A stretch of 64,000 bases of DNA from JBKCUI01 sp052161625 (GTDB lineage: Bacteria; Planctomycetota; Planctomycetia; Pirellulales; Pirellulaceae), in NCBI GenBank assembly GCA_052161625.1, contig CP197412.1, one strand, 5' to 3'. Shown in pieces: positions 46,650-54,905 of the stretch. A program made the translations under genes and the position numbers. The notes below the pieces were generated by a model, which worked only from the letters and a program-made list of their open reading frames with translations, was not told the origin of the DNA and did not search any database. How positions within the stretch are numbered: the stretch's first letter is position 1; each line of letters starts with the position of its first letter.

Positions 46650-49600
46650 ATGTCCTTTCGACTGCTTCCAACCAACGCTTCTCTTTGCCTTGCAATGCTC
46701 TTGATCCTTCTAGGGATCCAGCAGGATGGATTTGCTCAAGAAACCCTCGAAGTCGATTTTTTCGAAAAGCGAATCCGTCCGATTTTGGTCGAACGTTGCT
46801 ACGAATGCCATAGTGGCGACGCGCGACGATTGGAGGGGAGTCTGCGGCTGGACCATGGTTCCTTTTACAAATCCGGTGGAGATTCGGGAGCCGCGGTCGA
46901 TGCGGAGAATCCATCAGAAAGTCTCTTCCTCCAAGCCATTCGCTACGAAGGCTACGAGATGCCTCCGTCCGGCAAGCTTCCGACGGACGAGATCGAGGAC
47001 TTGACCAAATGGGTGCTCGCTGGCGCTCCATGGCCTGAGGAGACGATCCCGGAAACGAAGAAAGAGATCGCACTATTTGATTTGACGTCTCGGAAAGCTT
47101 CGCACTGGGCGTGGAGCCCAATCGTTCGCCGCGAACTCCCGACCATCGCAACGGATTGGTATCCCCAGTCACCGATCGATGTCTGGATCCACGAAGGACT
47201 CCGTTCGAAAGAGCTTGCACCCGTCGCGACGGCCGACCGAGCCATTCTTATCCGCCGATTGTATTGGGACTTATTGGGCATCCCACCAAACGATGAAGAG
47301 CTGGTGCGCTGGCAGAAGGATCCCAGCGAGGATTGGTACGAGCAAATGCTCGATGCCCTTCTCGCCAACCCGCAGTTCGGGGTGCGCTTTGCACGGCATT
47401 GGATGGACTTGGTCCGATACGCGCAATCCCGTGGTCACGAGTTCGATGAAGATATCCCCGGTGCGGAACACTACCGCGATTATCTCGTACGCGCTTGGAA
47501 CGCAGATCTTCCTTATTCCGATCTGGTGCGAGAGCATGTCGCGGGAGATCTGCTGGAGAATCCACGACGCCATCCGACCAAGCGATGGAACGAATCGATC
47601 CTAGCGACAGGGTTCTGGTTTCTCGGAGAATGGGTCCATTCCCCGGTCGATACCCGCAAAGACGAAACGGACCGCTTCGACAATATGGTGGATGTCTTCT
47701 CCAAGTCCTTTTTAGGGATGACCGTCGCATGCGCTCGATGCCATGACCACAAGTTCGATGCGATTAGTACAGAAGACTACTACGCGATGTACGGTTATCT
47801 GCGGAGTAGCCACTATCGGCTCGTTCGATTCGAAACAGATGAATCGGAAAAGGAAATTCAAACAGAACTAGAACACATACGAAACCAATATCGAGGTCGC
47901 ATCGAATCGATGGTGAAGCAATGGGTTCAGGGGCTAGACGACTCAAAGCGAATCGAATTGATCCAGTCGATGGCTTCTTCGAAACCGGTGCCGTCGCCGC
48001 TTCCGTCGATTGACCCTCGAGTTCGATTGGACGCGGCTACCCTGCCGCCCGAATCGTTCCGAACCAATGGACCCGCGTTTGGACTGCACGTTCAGCCAGC
48101 AGGCTGGCATTCCCTCCTACTCCATTCCCAGACCCCCAGTCGGTTGCAGGCCTCTTCGTTTCCATCGATCGCCGTCGATCCGTTTTGGTTGAAACAAAAA
48201 TCGGTGCTGGACCGAATGAATACTCAAAATCGATATGCCCAAGTGGATCAAGCGGGGGGAACGTTCCTCAGCCCATCGTTTCTGCTGGAATCGGATCGAC
48301 TAGCCTTTTTGGTACGCGGTAGTTTCCGAGTCTTCACGGCTGTCGATTCCCATCGATTGATCGCTGGTCCACTGCACGGTGAAACGGTTTTTGAATCCAA
48401 GGCTGAAAAGGACTCGAATTGGCGCTGGGTGCTTGGCCCCAATCTGAGCCGCTATCGAAACAAACGAGTGCACCTGGAGTTTTCGGCTATTGGTTCCGAT
48501 GGATTCGAGCTTGCGCAAGTTGTCAGTGGACCTGCCCCTGAGGGGACGCGCCTAGCTTGGGATGTTGATCAGATTGAAGAATCTCTCGGAAGGCTTCAAA
48601 GAGGAAGCGATGTATCGATTGGGAATCCGTCCGAGAACGAACGGAAGTTGGACGCGTGGGTCATTGCGGAGTTGCTGGATCGATGGAGTGGTGCACATTC
48701 GGATTCTACCGACGCCGTATTTCGAGACGAGCGGCAGCGGGCGATAGAATCGTGGTACGAAGCCGAGGAAGCCCTAGCCAAAAAGGCTCCGTGGGAATCG
48801 CGAGTGGCGATGGCGATGCAGGATGGATCTGGCCAGAACGATTTCCTACTCATTCGCGGCAATCCCGACAAACCGGCACAGGAAGTTCCTCGTCGCTTTT
48901 TAGAGGCGCTCGGAGGAAAGGTTTCGGTGCGCAGCGATATCCATGGATCGGGGCGGCTCGAATTGGCAGAACAGATGCTTGCACCTAAGAACCCGCTTGT
49001 TGCGAGGGTGATCGCGAATCGGCTCTGGCATCATTTGATCGGGCGTGGGATCGTCGCGACGACGGATGATTTTGGGGTGCAAGGAAAAGCACCCACACAC
49101 CCAGAGCTATTGGATGAGTTAGCGATTTCGCTTCGAGAACGGGACTGGTCTCTCAAGTCGTTGATTCGGTCGATTTGCCTTTCGAACACCTATCGGCAGC
49201 GAACGGCCTCGGGGGATGTCTCTCCGGTCGATCCTAGCAATGAGTATCTGGCATTTGCGCATGTGAAGAAGCTGCAGGGGGAAGCGGTTCGGGACGGATT
49301 GTTTTTGGTGTCGGGGCAATTGGATAATCAGCTTGAAGGTGGGACGGTACGTGTGCACCTCAACGACTTCTTAACGGGTCGGGGGCGACCCAATCAGAGC
49401 GGCCCGATGGATGGTCGGGGGAGAAGAAGTCTTTATTTGGAGGTTCGAAGAAACTTCCTCAATCCCATGTTGACGGCGTTTGATATGCCTACACCGTTTA
49501 GCTCGATGGGGCGACGCAATGTATCCAACGTTCCCGCGCAGGCCCTCACGATGCTCAATGATCCGATGATCCATGCGTTGGCAGAGCGATGGGCTGAGCG

Positions 49601-49838
49601 CATGTTGAGTAGGGATTTAAGCGACCGCGATCGTGTCGTGGAGATGTTGCGGCAAGCGCGAGGGAGAGAGCCGAGCGATGACGAAGTGACCCGATCGCTC
49701 GCGTTTGTCGAGGATACGGGAGTGACGGCCGATCAAGCCTCTGCGGAGACAGCCCAATCCTCGTCGCAGCGTCGCGAAGCGTGGAAAGACTTCGCCCACG
49801 TCCTTCTCAATTCCAAAGAGCTACTCTTCTGCTTCTAA
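46650..49838 (+). CDS. PSCyt1-DUF1549-DUF1553 protein (planctomycete cytochrome C family)
   Basis: 1062 residues with signal peptide (LCLAMLLILLGIQQDGFAQ). PSCyt1 near 30-120: KRIRPILVERCYECHSGDAR and YEGYEMPPSGKLPTDEIEDL, with a CxxCH haem motif. DUF1549 near 170-390: SPIDVWIHEGLRSKELAPVA, LIRRLYWDLLGIPPNDEELV, FARHWMDLVRYAQSRGHEFD and VACARCHDHKFDAISTEDYY, a second CxxCH. DUF1553 at 770-1050: NPLVARVIANRLWHHLIGRG, TTDDFGVQGKAPTHPELLD. Such proteins are usually partnered by DUF1501 sulfatase-like proteins; here no DUF1501 gene is adjacent. Function unknown, likely envelope oxidoreductase. Confidence 0.92.
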   Translation: MSFRLLPTNASLCLAMLLILLGIQQDGFAQETLEVDFFEKRIRPILVERCYECHSGDARRLEGSLRLDHGSFYKSGGDSGAAVDAENPSESLFLQAIRYEGYEMPPSGKLPTDEIEDLTKWVLAGAPWPEETIPETKKEIALFDLTSRKASHWAWSPIVRRELPTIATDWYPQSPIDVWIHEGLRSKELAPVATADRAILIRRLYWDLLGIPPNDEELVRWQKDPSEDWYEQMLDALLANPQFGVRFARHWMDLVRYAQSRGHEFDEDIPGAEHYRDYLVRAWNADLPYSDLVREHVAGDLLENPRRHPTKRWNESILATGFWFLGEWVHSPVDTRKDETDRFDNMVDVFSKSFLGMTVACARCHDHKFDAISTEDYYAMYGYLRSSHYRLVRFETDESEKEIQTELEHIRNQYRGRIESMVKQWVQGLDDSKRIELIQSMASSKPVPSPLPSIDPRVRLDAATLPPESFRTNGPAFGLHVQPAGWHSLLLHSQTPSRLQASSFPSIAVDPFWLKQKSVLDRMNTQNRYAQVDQAGGTFLSPSFLLESDRLAFLVRGSFRVFTAVDSHRLIAGPLHGETVFESKAEKDSNWRWVLGPNLSRYRNKRVHLEFSAIGSDGFELAQVVSGPAPEGTRLAWDVDQIEESLGRLQRGSDVSIGNPSENERKLDAWVIAELLDRWSGAHSDSTDAVFRDERQRAIESWYEAEEALAKKAPWESRVAMAMQDGSGQNDFLLIRGNPDKPAQEVPRRFLEALGGKVSVRSDIHGSGRLELAEQMLAPKNPLVARVIANRLWHHLIGRGIVATTDDFGVQGKAPTHPELLDELAISLRERDWSLKSLIRSICLSNTYRQRTASGDVSPVDPSNEYLAFAHVKKLQGEAVRDGLFLVSGQLDNQLEGGTVRVHLNDFLTGRGRPNQSGPMDGRGRRSLYLEVRRNFLNPMLTAFDMPTPFSSMGRRNVSNVPAQALTMLNDPMIHALAERWAERMLSRDLSDRDRVVEMLRQARGREPSDDEVTRSLAFVEDTGVTADQASAETAQSSSQRREAWKDFAHVLLNSKELLFCF

Positions 49839-50311
49839 CGGGAAACTATTTTGGTTCCGACGTACGCATGAACTGGAGCAGCGACCACGCATTCACTTTT
49901 GTATGCGGAGATCAAGGAACCACGGAACACACGGAATACACGGAAGGAAGCCCACGATCATTCCTCGTTCCTTTTCAGTGTATTCCGCGTCGTCCGTGGT
50001 GAAAGAACTGCATGCGCTTCGATTCGGGTCGGTATCGACGATGCCACCATCGCGGCGAAACATCGTGATGGAAATCTTGCTCCAACTCGGTGGATGCGAT
50101 TCCTGTATTTCTCTACGCTGTGAAGTAGGTCCGAAAATATCATAGATCATGGGACGAAGTAGGCGATTGATATGACCGTTTCAATTCCTTTCTGCCCGAA
50201 TATTTACGACGATGCAAATAATTCTCGCTCTCGTTCTCGATCTCGGAAAATGCAAGATAGCACCCTGCCTGCTGACTGAAGATTAGCGCACCGGCTATCG
50301 AGTGGACCTAT
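49839..50311. other. Intergenic region with a dispersed palindromic repeat
   Basis: 473 bases between the PSCyt protein and the MauE-like gene. It contains the 82-base inverted repeat described separately (49919-50000). The rest holds no protein-like frame or RNA gene that could be recognised. It marks the step from GC-rich chromosome to AT-richer accessory DNA. Confidence 0.5.
49919..50000. repeat. Dispersed palindromic element, copy 1
   Basis: 82 bases starting ACCACGGAAC and ending GTCCGTGGT; the two halves are imperfect reverse complements (ACGGAAnACACGGAA words against TTCCGnGTnTTCCG words). An equally long copy lies at 63040-63121. Folded, it forms a long imperfect hairpin, as in REP/MITE-like extragenic elements of planctomycetes and verrucomicrobia. 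Confidence 0.75.
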
Positions 50312-50770
50312 TTAGTGCATACCTTCGCTCGACGATAGCATCTTCAACATAACGATACAAAAAACGCAACAGATGACGAGGAGAAGCGTTCTAGAAACGG
50401 TTATCAAGCTGACTGGATTATTGTCGCTGGAGCCAAAACAACCACAAGAGACATTCAAGCCGATGCTGAGCACCCAAATCTGCGCAATCGAGTAAATCGA
50501 AAAAAGTACCAGGCAAACGTACAAGGCAATTAACCTCTGTCTTTCGAAGAACAAAATGGCAATCGCGACAGTCAGCTGAAGATTTGGAATAATAGCGGCT
50601 ATCCACTCCGCAGCAATCCTGGGTACCATCTTGTATGAATGCACCGCGCCAATAAACTCGTACGGATTTCGTAAATGGGAGAATGCACTCAAGGAAAGAG
50701 CAAACGCTAATATTGCACAGATCAATCCCACTAGCGGACGGATTATTCGCTGAGGCTTCTCTGATACCAT
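50312..50770 (-). CDS. MauE/DoxX-like redox-associated membrane protein
   Basis: 152 residues, four hydrophobic helices (LVGLICAILAFALSLSAFSH, AAEWIAAIIPNLQLTVAIAI, LIALYVCLVLFSIYSIAQIW, TVSRTLLLVICCVFCIVMLK). The hallmark of MauE is a short loop with CGCFG, seen here as NVSCGCFGSSDNNP. MauE-type proteins, with MauD, help make disulfide bonds in exported proteins. Its start overlaps the end of the C39/rhodanese gene by 28 bases. Last gene of the operon that begins with the six-cysteine secreted protein, so disulfide formation in that protein is an attractive but unproven role. Confidence 0.8.
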   Translation of the reverse strand: MVSEKPQRIIRPLVGLICAILAFALSLSAFSHLRNPYEFIGAVHSYKMVPRIAAEWIAAIIPNLQLTVAIAILFFERQRLIALYVCLVLFSIYSIAQIWVLSIGLNVSCGCFGSSDNNPVSLITVSRTLLLVICCVFCIVMLKMLSSSEGMH

Positions 50771-51816
50771 TCTTCAACACCTCCAGGAAACACTCCGATT
50801 GGTTTCAAAGTCATCATCTCCAACAAATCTGCAATTTTGTCCGCCCACCCGCACTGCTTGTTTTGACAGTAAACGATGATGGTCTTACTGTGGTCGAGCG
50901 TTTCGGGGAAATTCTTAATGGCTAATACTCCTGAATTGATCGGAAGATTCTTTGCATTGGGTAGCCGGTATTCGTCAAATGCATCTTCTAATCTGGCATC
51001 AACAAATTGAATGGCACCTTGTTTTTGCAATGCCTTAATCTCTTCATATGAGAATCGGTTATGGGAAGTACGCTGATGGGCAGCGAACAAAACACGCTGT
51101 GGCAGGCTATTCCATAAGAATCCCGAGGGAAAGCAGATGTGGGTGATGGCAACCGAGGTCATGGTCACTATCAGAATCTGCAGTTTGGGATGGATGCCTA
51201 CCCTGTTTGTGATACGAAATCCAGCAAACGAAGCGCAAACCGCTATCAGAATAAAGAATGGAAAGAAGAACGTTGGAAGATGATTCTGATCGTCCGAAAC
51301 AAAGATGGCAGCACCATCCCAAATACAAAGCAATTCGGCTTCCGATAGCGTCCCTGTATGTCTTGGTGGATCGTAGACTCTAACCTCACCATTGTTCTCG
51401 AAACCTAAATATAGGATCCAATGGGAGAATTCAACAGAACCAGGGGTGCGCACATGCAGTATAGCTGGGCAGTTCGCACGCTGAAGATCAAGCAATGAAA
51501 GGTTTTGCTTGGATATAGACTTGAGCCCAATGTCCGAAGCCAATTGCTCAAGGTTCTTTATTGTTGAACCAAATCGTCCAGACAGGTATTTTTCTTGAAT
51601 GATACTTTCAGGAGTCGAGGACCGACCAAATGAAGTAGCTATTGCGTGAACACAATAAATTCCGCAATAGGAAGTTGGAGTACGAGAATCCGAAAAAGAG
51701 GGACCGACAGGTTCGCTTTGAGCAGCAATGGAAAGTGACAATGGTTCCAGTCCGGCAAGAATCGATAGGATTGAAGCCAGTATTGGCAGGTGTATAAAAC
51801 GAATATTCAATCCCAT
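50743..51816 (-). CDS. Membrane protein: C39-like peptidase domain fused to rhodanese
   Basis: 357 residues. Signal or anchor ILASILSILAGLEPLSLSIA, then a C39-like domain at about 45-175: TSYCGIYCVHAIATSFGR (Cys), SHWILYLGF (His), VRVYDPPRHTGTL (Asp) complete the papain-like triad, though the usual upstream Gln is missing. Two helices (TFFFPFFILIAVCASFAGF; LQILIVTMTSVAITHICFP) separate it from a C-terminal rhodanese domain: IQFVDARLEDAFDEYRLPNA and active loop VYCQNKQCGWADKIADLLE (Cys). Overlaps the DUF1559 gene by 10 bases and the MauE-like gene by 28. The domain pair suggests a peptide-processing plus sulfur/redox role. Confidence 0.72.
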   Translation of the reverse strand: MGLNIRFIHLPILASILSILAGLEPLSLSIAAQSEPVGPSFSDSRTPTSYCGIYCVHAIATSFGRSSTPESIIQEKYLSGRFGSTIKNLEQLASDIGLKSISKQNLSLLDLQRANCPAILHVRTPGSVEFSHWILYLGFENNGEVRVYDPPRHTGTLSEAELLCIWDGAAIFVSDDQNHLPTFFFPFFILIAVCASFAGFRITNRVGIHPKLQILIVTMTSVAITHICFPSGFLWNSLPQRVLFAAHQRTSHNRFSYEEIKALQKQGAIQFVDARLEDAFDEYRLPNAKNLPINSGVLAIKNFPETLDHSKTIIVYCQNKQCGWADKIADLLEMMTLKPIGVFPGGVEEWYQRSLSE

Positions 51817-52823
51817 TTGATGCTTTCTGAATCTGCTATCCCGCTAAGAGACAACATAACTCGTGGACTGAGTTCCGCCGACATTGTCATGCAGGCGCCA
51901 TCTGCCTTCGCCCAATTTATAAGATTACCCGAATGACTGCTGCTAAAGCGTATCCAGTCTCGCCGGAAATTGTCGGCGAGACCGCGAGTGCTTGTCGTAT
52001 TCCAATGCGTCCACATCGGTGAGCTAGGTATCGCAAAGGAAGTGACTCGCTGTCCGTCACTGTTGTAACCACCAGTGACTTCTCCAAGGAGCAACGTGCT
52101 GGAGAGCCCATCTACGATCTCGTTCAACTTTATTTTTCTCGCTATCCTGAACGGTCCGCGATACTTATCCAGTATTAGTTGCTGATCGGGAGGGAATGTA
52201 GTGTCTTGTCCGTCGATAGGCCATCGTCCTGCGTTACCAAGGTAGTTTGTCATGGCAACGTCGGAGGAAGTGGGACGAGGAGGGATGCCAGACAACCACA
52301 AATAGGAAACGGTCCTATCGTGTCCGCTCGCCCAAATAATCGTTCCGCTATCCCGATCGCCGACTCTAACTGCGGAAGATGCGTTATCAGAGGGGCATCG
52401 GAATACCTCGCTTACGGATTGAGTTTCTGCCGTTAGATCTTTTCTCCACCACGGCGAAGGCGACCGATAGCTGTCTTCCCAAAAAGAGTACAGCGCTTGA
52501 CCTTCGACGTGCGGTAGAAGATGGACAAGGTGCCCAACGAAGTTATGGCGTTCTCGTGTATCGTGCGACATGTTTTTCGGCGAATTGATTCCGATGGGAA
52601 TGGAACCATTCGACGACTCGAATGCGAGCACCGACAGGGATAGGTTACGAAGGTTATTTAAACAATGAAGCCTTCTGGCGGATTCTCGAGCCGACTGCAC
52701 TGCGTTGACAAGAAGTGAAGCTAATAAGGAAATAATAGCAATGCTAACAACCATCTCCGTCAACGTTGTTCCTATTCTCGTAGATCCCCCACACGAAGGC
52801 TGTTTAGTGAAGTTGGGGGTCAT
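51807..52823 (-). CDS. DUF1559 prepilin-like protein
   Basis: 338 residues from the ATG at 52823, which overlaps the upstream stop as ATGA; a longer frame to 52910 is inside the preceding gene. Class III-like prepilin leader: GTTLTEMVVSIAIISLLASL with the conserved Glu at position +5 of the mature helix, then the DUF1559 pattern SARRLHCLNNLRNLSLSVLA, HLLPHVEGQALYSFW, SVSEVFRCPSDNA and IVDGLSSTLLLGEVTGG. Such pseudopilins are highly expanded in planctomycetes and are processed by prepilin peptidase. Its presence in the middle of the operon makes it probable that the encoded system is at the cell surface. Confidence 0.85.
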   Translation of the reverse strand: MTPNFTKQPSCGGSTRIGTTLTEMVVSIAIISLLASLLVNAVQSARESARRLHCLNNLRNLSLSVLAFESSNGSIPIGINSPKNMSHDTRERHNFVGHLVHLLPHVEGQALYSFWEDSYRSPSPWWRKDLTAETQSVSEVFRCPSDNASSAVRVGDRDSGTIIWASGHDRTVSYLWLSGIPPRPTSSDVAMTNYLGNAGRWPIDGQDTTFPPDQQLILDKYRGPFRIARKIKLNEIVDGLSSTLLLGEVTGGYNSDGQRVTSFAIPSSPMWTHWNTTSTRGLADNFRRDWIRFSSSHSGNLINWAKADGACMTMSAELSPRVMLSLSGIADSESIKWD

Positions 52824-53881
52824 CGGACTAACTTCTGGAAGGCCAAAACGGAAAGTGAGAGTATGACAAGAGCGGTAAGTGAGACGGTCAATATCCAATT
52901 GACGGACCACCTGCTCCCCTTGAATGTCATTTCTTTACCTGCCTCAAGAGCCGAGAAATCAACGGCAGCGATTTTCTTGCCGCTTCGCCACTCGTAGTGC
53001 ACTGCGCCTTTTCGGACAACGGACATGCCATCCGGTATGCTTGATAGGATGGATTTCACATAGTTGCGAGCAGGCTGCTCACCTACTTGAAAACTTGACA
53101 CAGAGATAAAAGATTCGTCATGAGTCGCCGCCTCGTCGATCGACAAAGGTATTCGTTCAATCGTAATGTTGGCCCTCCAGGCAACCGGATCCTGAAGCGA
53201 AAGATACGGGTCAAATATAACTGTGGAAAGAATCCTCTTCATTCCCTTTTGGCAAAACTTTGACCTGAAATCCTCTAGTTTGATACGAGAATCTGCGCTA
53301 ATCAGGTGTTGTTCGTTTTTTTCGAAACGGATTGACTGAACCATGTGGGCATCCCTCTCGACAAGGAGGGTGCCAAACTCATTTGAGTAAGATGTTCCTC
53401 CCCCAAGAACTTGAGACGCGTCAATATGTGAGGAACCGGAACTAAAATAGATCGCAAAAGGCATCGAGGAGATGGTCTGCGATTGGTATAGAGGAGGCAT
53501 ATTAGGGTCAAATGGTCCTTGCTCAACAAGGTGATCCACCAGCCTCTTGGCGTTAGCTCCCAGAGGTTCTTCTCCCGATTCCAAGCTGGTCTCAATGGTG
53601 AGTCGATCAAAATCCTTTCCGGCGATGTGAAACGATTCATGGCCATCGCTTGTGACGATCCCGGATAGGCAAACCTCTTTCGCGGAGGCAACGACAAATT
53701 GTCTCTTCGTCGTCACGATTTTGCCGGAGTTCTGTTTGCCAGTGGTCGAGATCTCACCATTCAAAAAATAGTATTCATGCCCAAAGCCGCGTAAGGCGTT
53801 GAGCGTACATGAAATGGAAAAAAGAGTGACAAGAAGAGCCAAACGCACGATCTTCGTCCCCCTGGAATCTTGCGTAATCAC
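52820..53881 (-). CDS. Secreted, tail-anchored protein of unknown function
   Basis: 353 residues from a GTG at 53881 (GAGGAAG is 8-14 bases upstream). A signal peptide (IVRLALLVTLFSISCTLNAL) and a single C-terminal helix (WILTVSLTALVILSLSVLAF) bracket about 300 residues of beta-rich sequence (DGHESFHIAGKDFDRLTIET, SFQVGEQPARNYVKSILSSI). No family recognised. It may present a large domain on the outer face of the membrane. Stop and next start are coupled as ATGA. Confidence 0.65.
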   Translation of the reverse strand: MITQDSRGTKIVRLALLVTLFSISCTLNALRGFGHEYYFLNGEISTTGKQNSGKIVTTKRQFVVASAKEVCLSGIVTSDGHESFHIAGKDFDRLTIETSLESGEEPLGANAKRLVDHLVEQGPFDPNMPPLYQSQTISSMPFAIYFSSGSSHIDASQVLGGGTSYSNEFGTLLVERDAHMVQSIRFEKNEQHLISADSRIKLEDFRSKFCQKGMKRILSTVIFDPYLSLQDPVAWRANITIERIPLSIDEAATHDESFISVSSFQVGEQPARNYVKSILSSIPDGMSVVRKGAVHYEWRSGKKIAAVDFSALEAGKEMTFKGSRWSVNWILTVSLTALVILSLSVLAFQKLVR

Positions 53882-53897
53882 ACGTCACTCTTCCTCT

Positions 53898-53972
53898 TCA
53901 AGAAACAAACATGCTTAACACGACGCAAAAAATAACCCCAGTCAGGCTCAGAGAACCGCCAATCTGAGCCAT
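53898..53972 (-). CDS. Possible 24-residue hydrophobic micro-protein
   Basis: ATG at 53972 follows GGAAAAGGAC, a fair ribosome site; the frame encodes MAQIGGSLSLTGVIFCVVLS plus four residues and stops at 53898, 16 bases before the next start. One hydrophobic helix. It could be a leader peptide or a membrane micro-protein of the operon; nothing more can be said. Confidence 0.3.
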   Translation of the reverse strand: MAQIGGSLSLTGVIFCVVLSMFVS

Positions 53973-54093
53973 GTTGTCCTTTTCCAACTCCGAATCAAGG
54001 ACTATGAAAAGTATTCTGACTTGGGAGGAAGCCACTCGCAATCCGCGCCCGCCAACGGCATCTGATTGTTATTTTGGGAACTAGTCGCTTTAT

Positions 54094-54441
54094 CTATTCT
54101 ATTTCACCTACTTGGTAAGGCCTCTTGCAGTTGTTGCTCGGCCTCGGACCAGAACCCGTACAACCTGGTTTGGTCGGATTCTTGGCCTCGCATGTGTTTA
54201 CCTCGTTGCCAAGAGGAATGTGCAACAATTGAATCTCTGGGGTGCCAGGAGGCGATGACTTGAACTCGACACTGTTGTCACAACTTTCGCCAGGAACAGC
54301 AGAATCACATTGCAACGTATCCGTTTCGCCGATGCATCTTTCCTGTTCCTCAACCGACCCTCCAGACAGACCGGCAATCGTAGAGATTTGTCCAGCGAAC
54401 ATAGCAAGCACCAACACAAAGCAACTACTTAATGTTCTCAT
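54094..54441 (-). CDS. Small secreted six-cysteine protein
   Basis: 115 residues. Signal peptide FVLVLAMFAGQISTIAG. The mature part has six Cys (ERC, LQC, ESC, NTC, PGC, NNC), many Gly, Pro, Ser and Glu, and no similarity to a known family. An even number of cysteines in a secreted protein suggests three disulfides, consistent with the MauE-like and rhodanese proteins encoded downstream. First gene of the operon, 49 bases after the poly-C promoter candidate. Confidence 0.65.
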   Translation of the reverse strand: MRTLSSCFVLVLAMFAGQISTIAGLSGGSVEEQERCIGETDTLQCDSAVPGESCDNSVEFKSSPPGTPEIQLLHIPLGNEVNTCEAKNPTKPGCTGSGPRPSNNCKRPYQVGEIE

Positions 54442-54489
54442 AGAACACCTTGTCTAAACGGTAGAAAACCAACTTCCGATGAACCATCG

Positions 54490-54521
54490 AGGATATCCGG
54501 GGGGGGGGGGGCATTTGTCAA
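54490..54521 (-). promoter_or_regulatory. Candidate promoter with 13-C homopolymer spacer
   Basis: On the minus strand a perfect TTGACA (54521-54516) is followed by AATG, 13 C (54511-54499 as G on the plus strand) and GGATATCCT. The best -10 match is TATCCT at 54495-54490, a spacing of 20; losing three C would give the optimal 17. It precedes the six-cysteine gene start (54441) by about 50 bases. Confidence 0.55.
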
Positions 54522-54771
54522 ATAAATTTCTTGTAAAGATTCTGGTTGGAAGGGCTCCTTTCGGGTGTGATCCGGAGGGGTATGATGTCGTCGTGATTTA
54601 TCCGAAGCGCTCAAACGCCTTGCGGGTATCCCTTCGTGATTCTACATCTAGCAGCCCACTGAATAAACTAGTGTTTTGGAACACCGCACTTCATTTTTCG
54701 AGACTCTTCCACGTTGGATCCAGAAGTCGATATCATTCCGCTGGTTGTCTAGAACTCGGGTCCATCCGGCA

Positions 54772-54905
54772 TTACCTTGGGCGAAGATCGAGTCCGCCAC
54801 AGTAGAACAAGACAGCTTTTTTGAAGTTCTCGATGTTTCGAAAGCCGCTTGATCGACATGATCTTGCTATTGATCCCTTCGGCGAGAGCATTCATGGTCC
54901 TACGT
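54772..54905 (-). pseudogene. 3' scrap of an ISL3-like transposase
   Basis: Minus-strand translation gives MNALAEGINSKIMSIKR and, after a frameshift, GFRNIENFKKAVLFYCGGLD ending LRPR and a stop at 54772. This is the normal C-terminus of ISL3-like transposases; nothing of the catalytic part remains. The fragment is fused directly to the broken end of the integrase gene. Confidence 0.75.

Noticed and set aside
49899..50145. Overlapping plus-strand frames of 74-82 residues across the palindromic element
   Set aside because: They translate the inverted repeat itself and show no protein-like composition.
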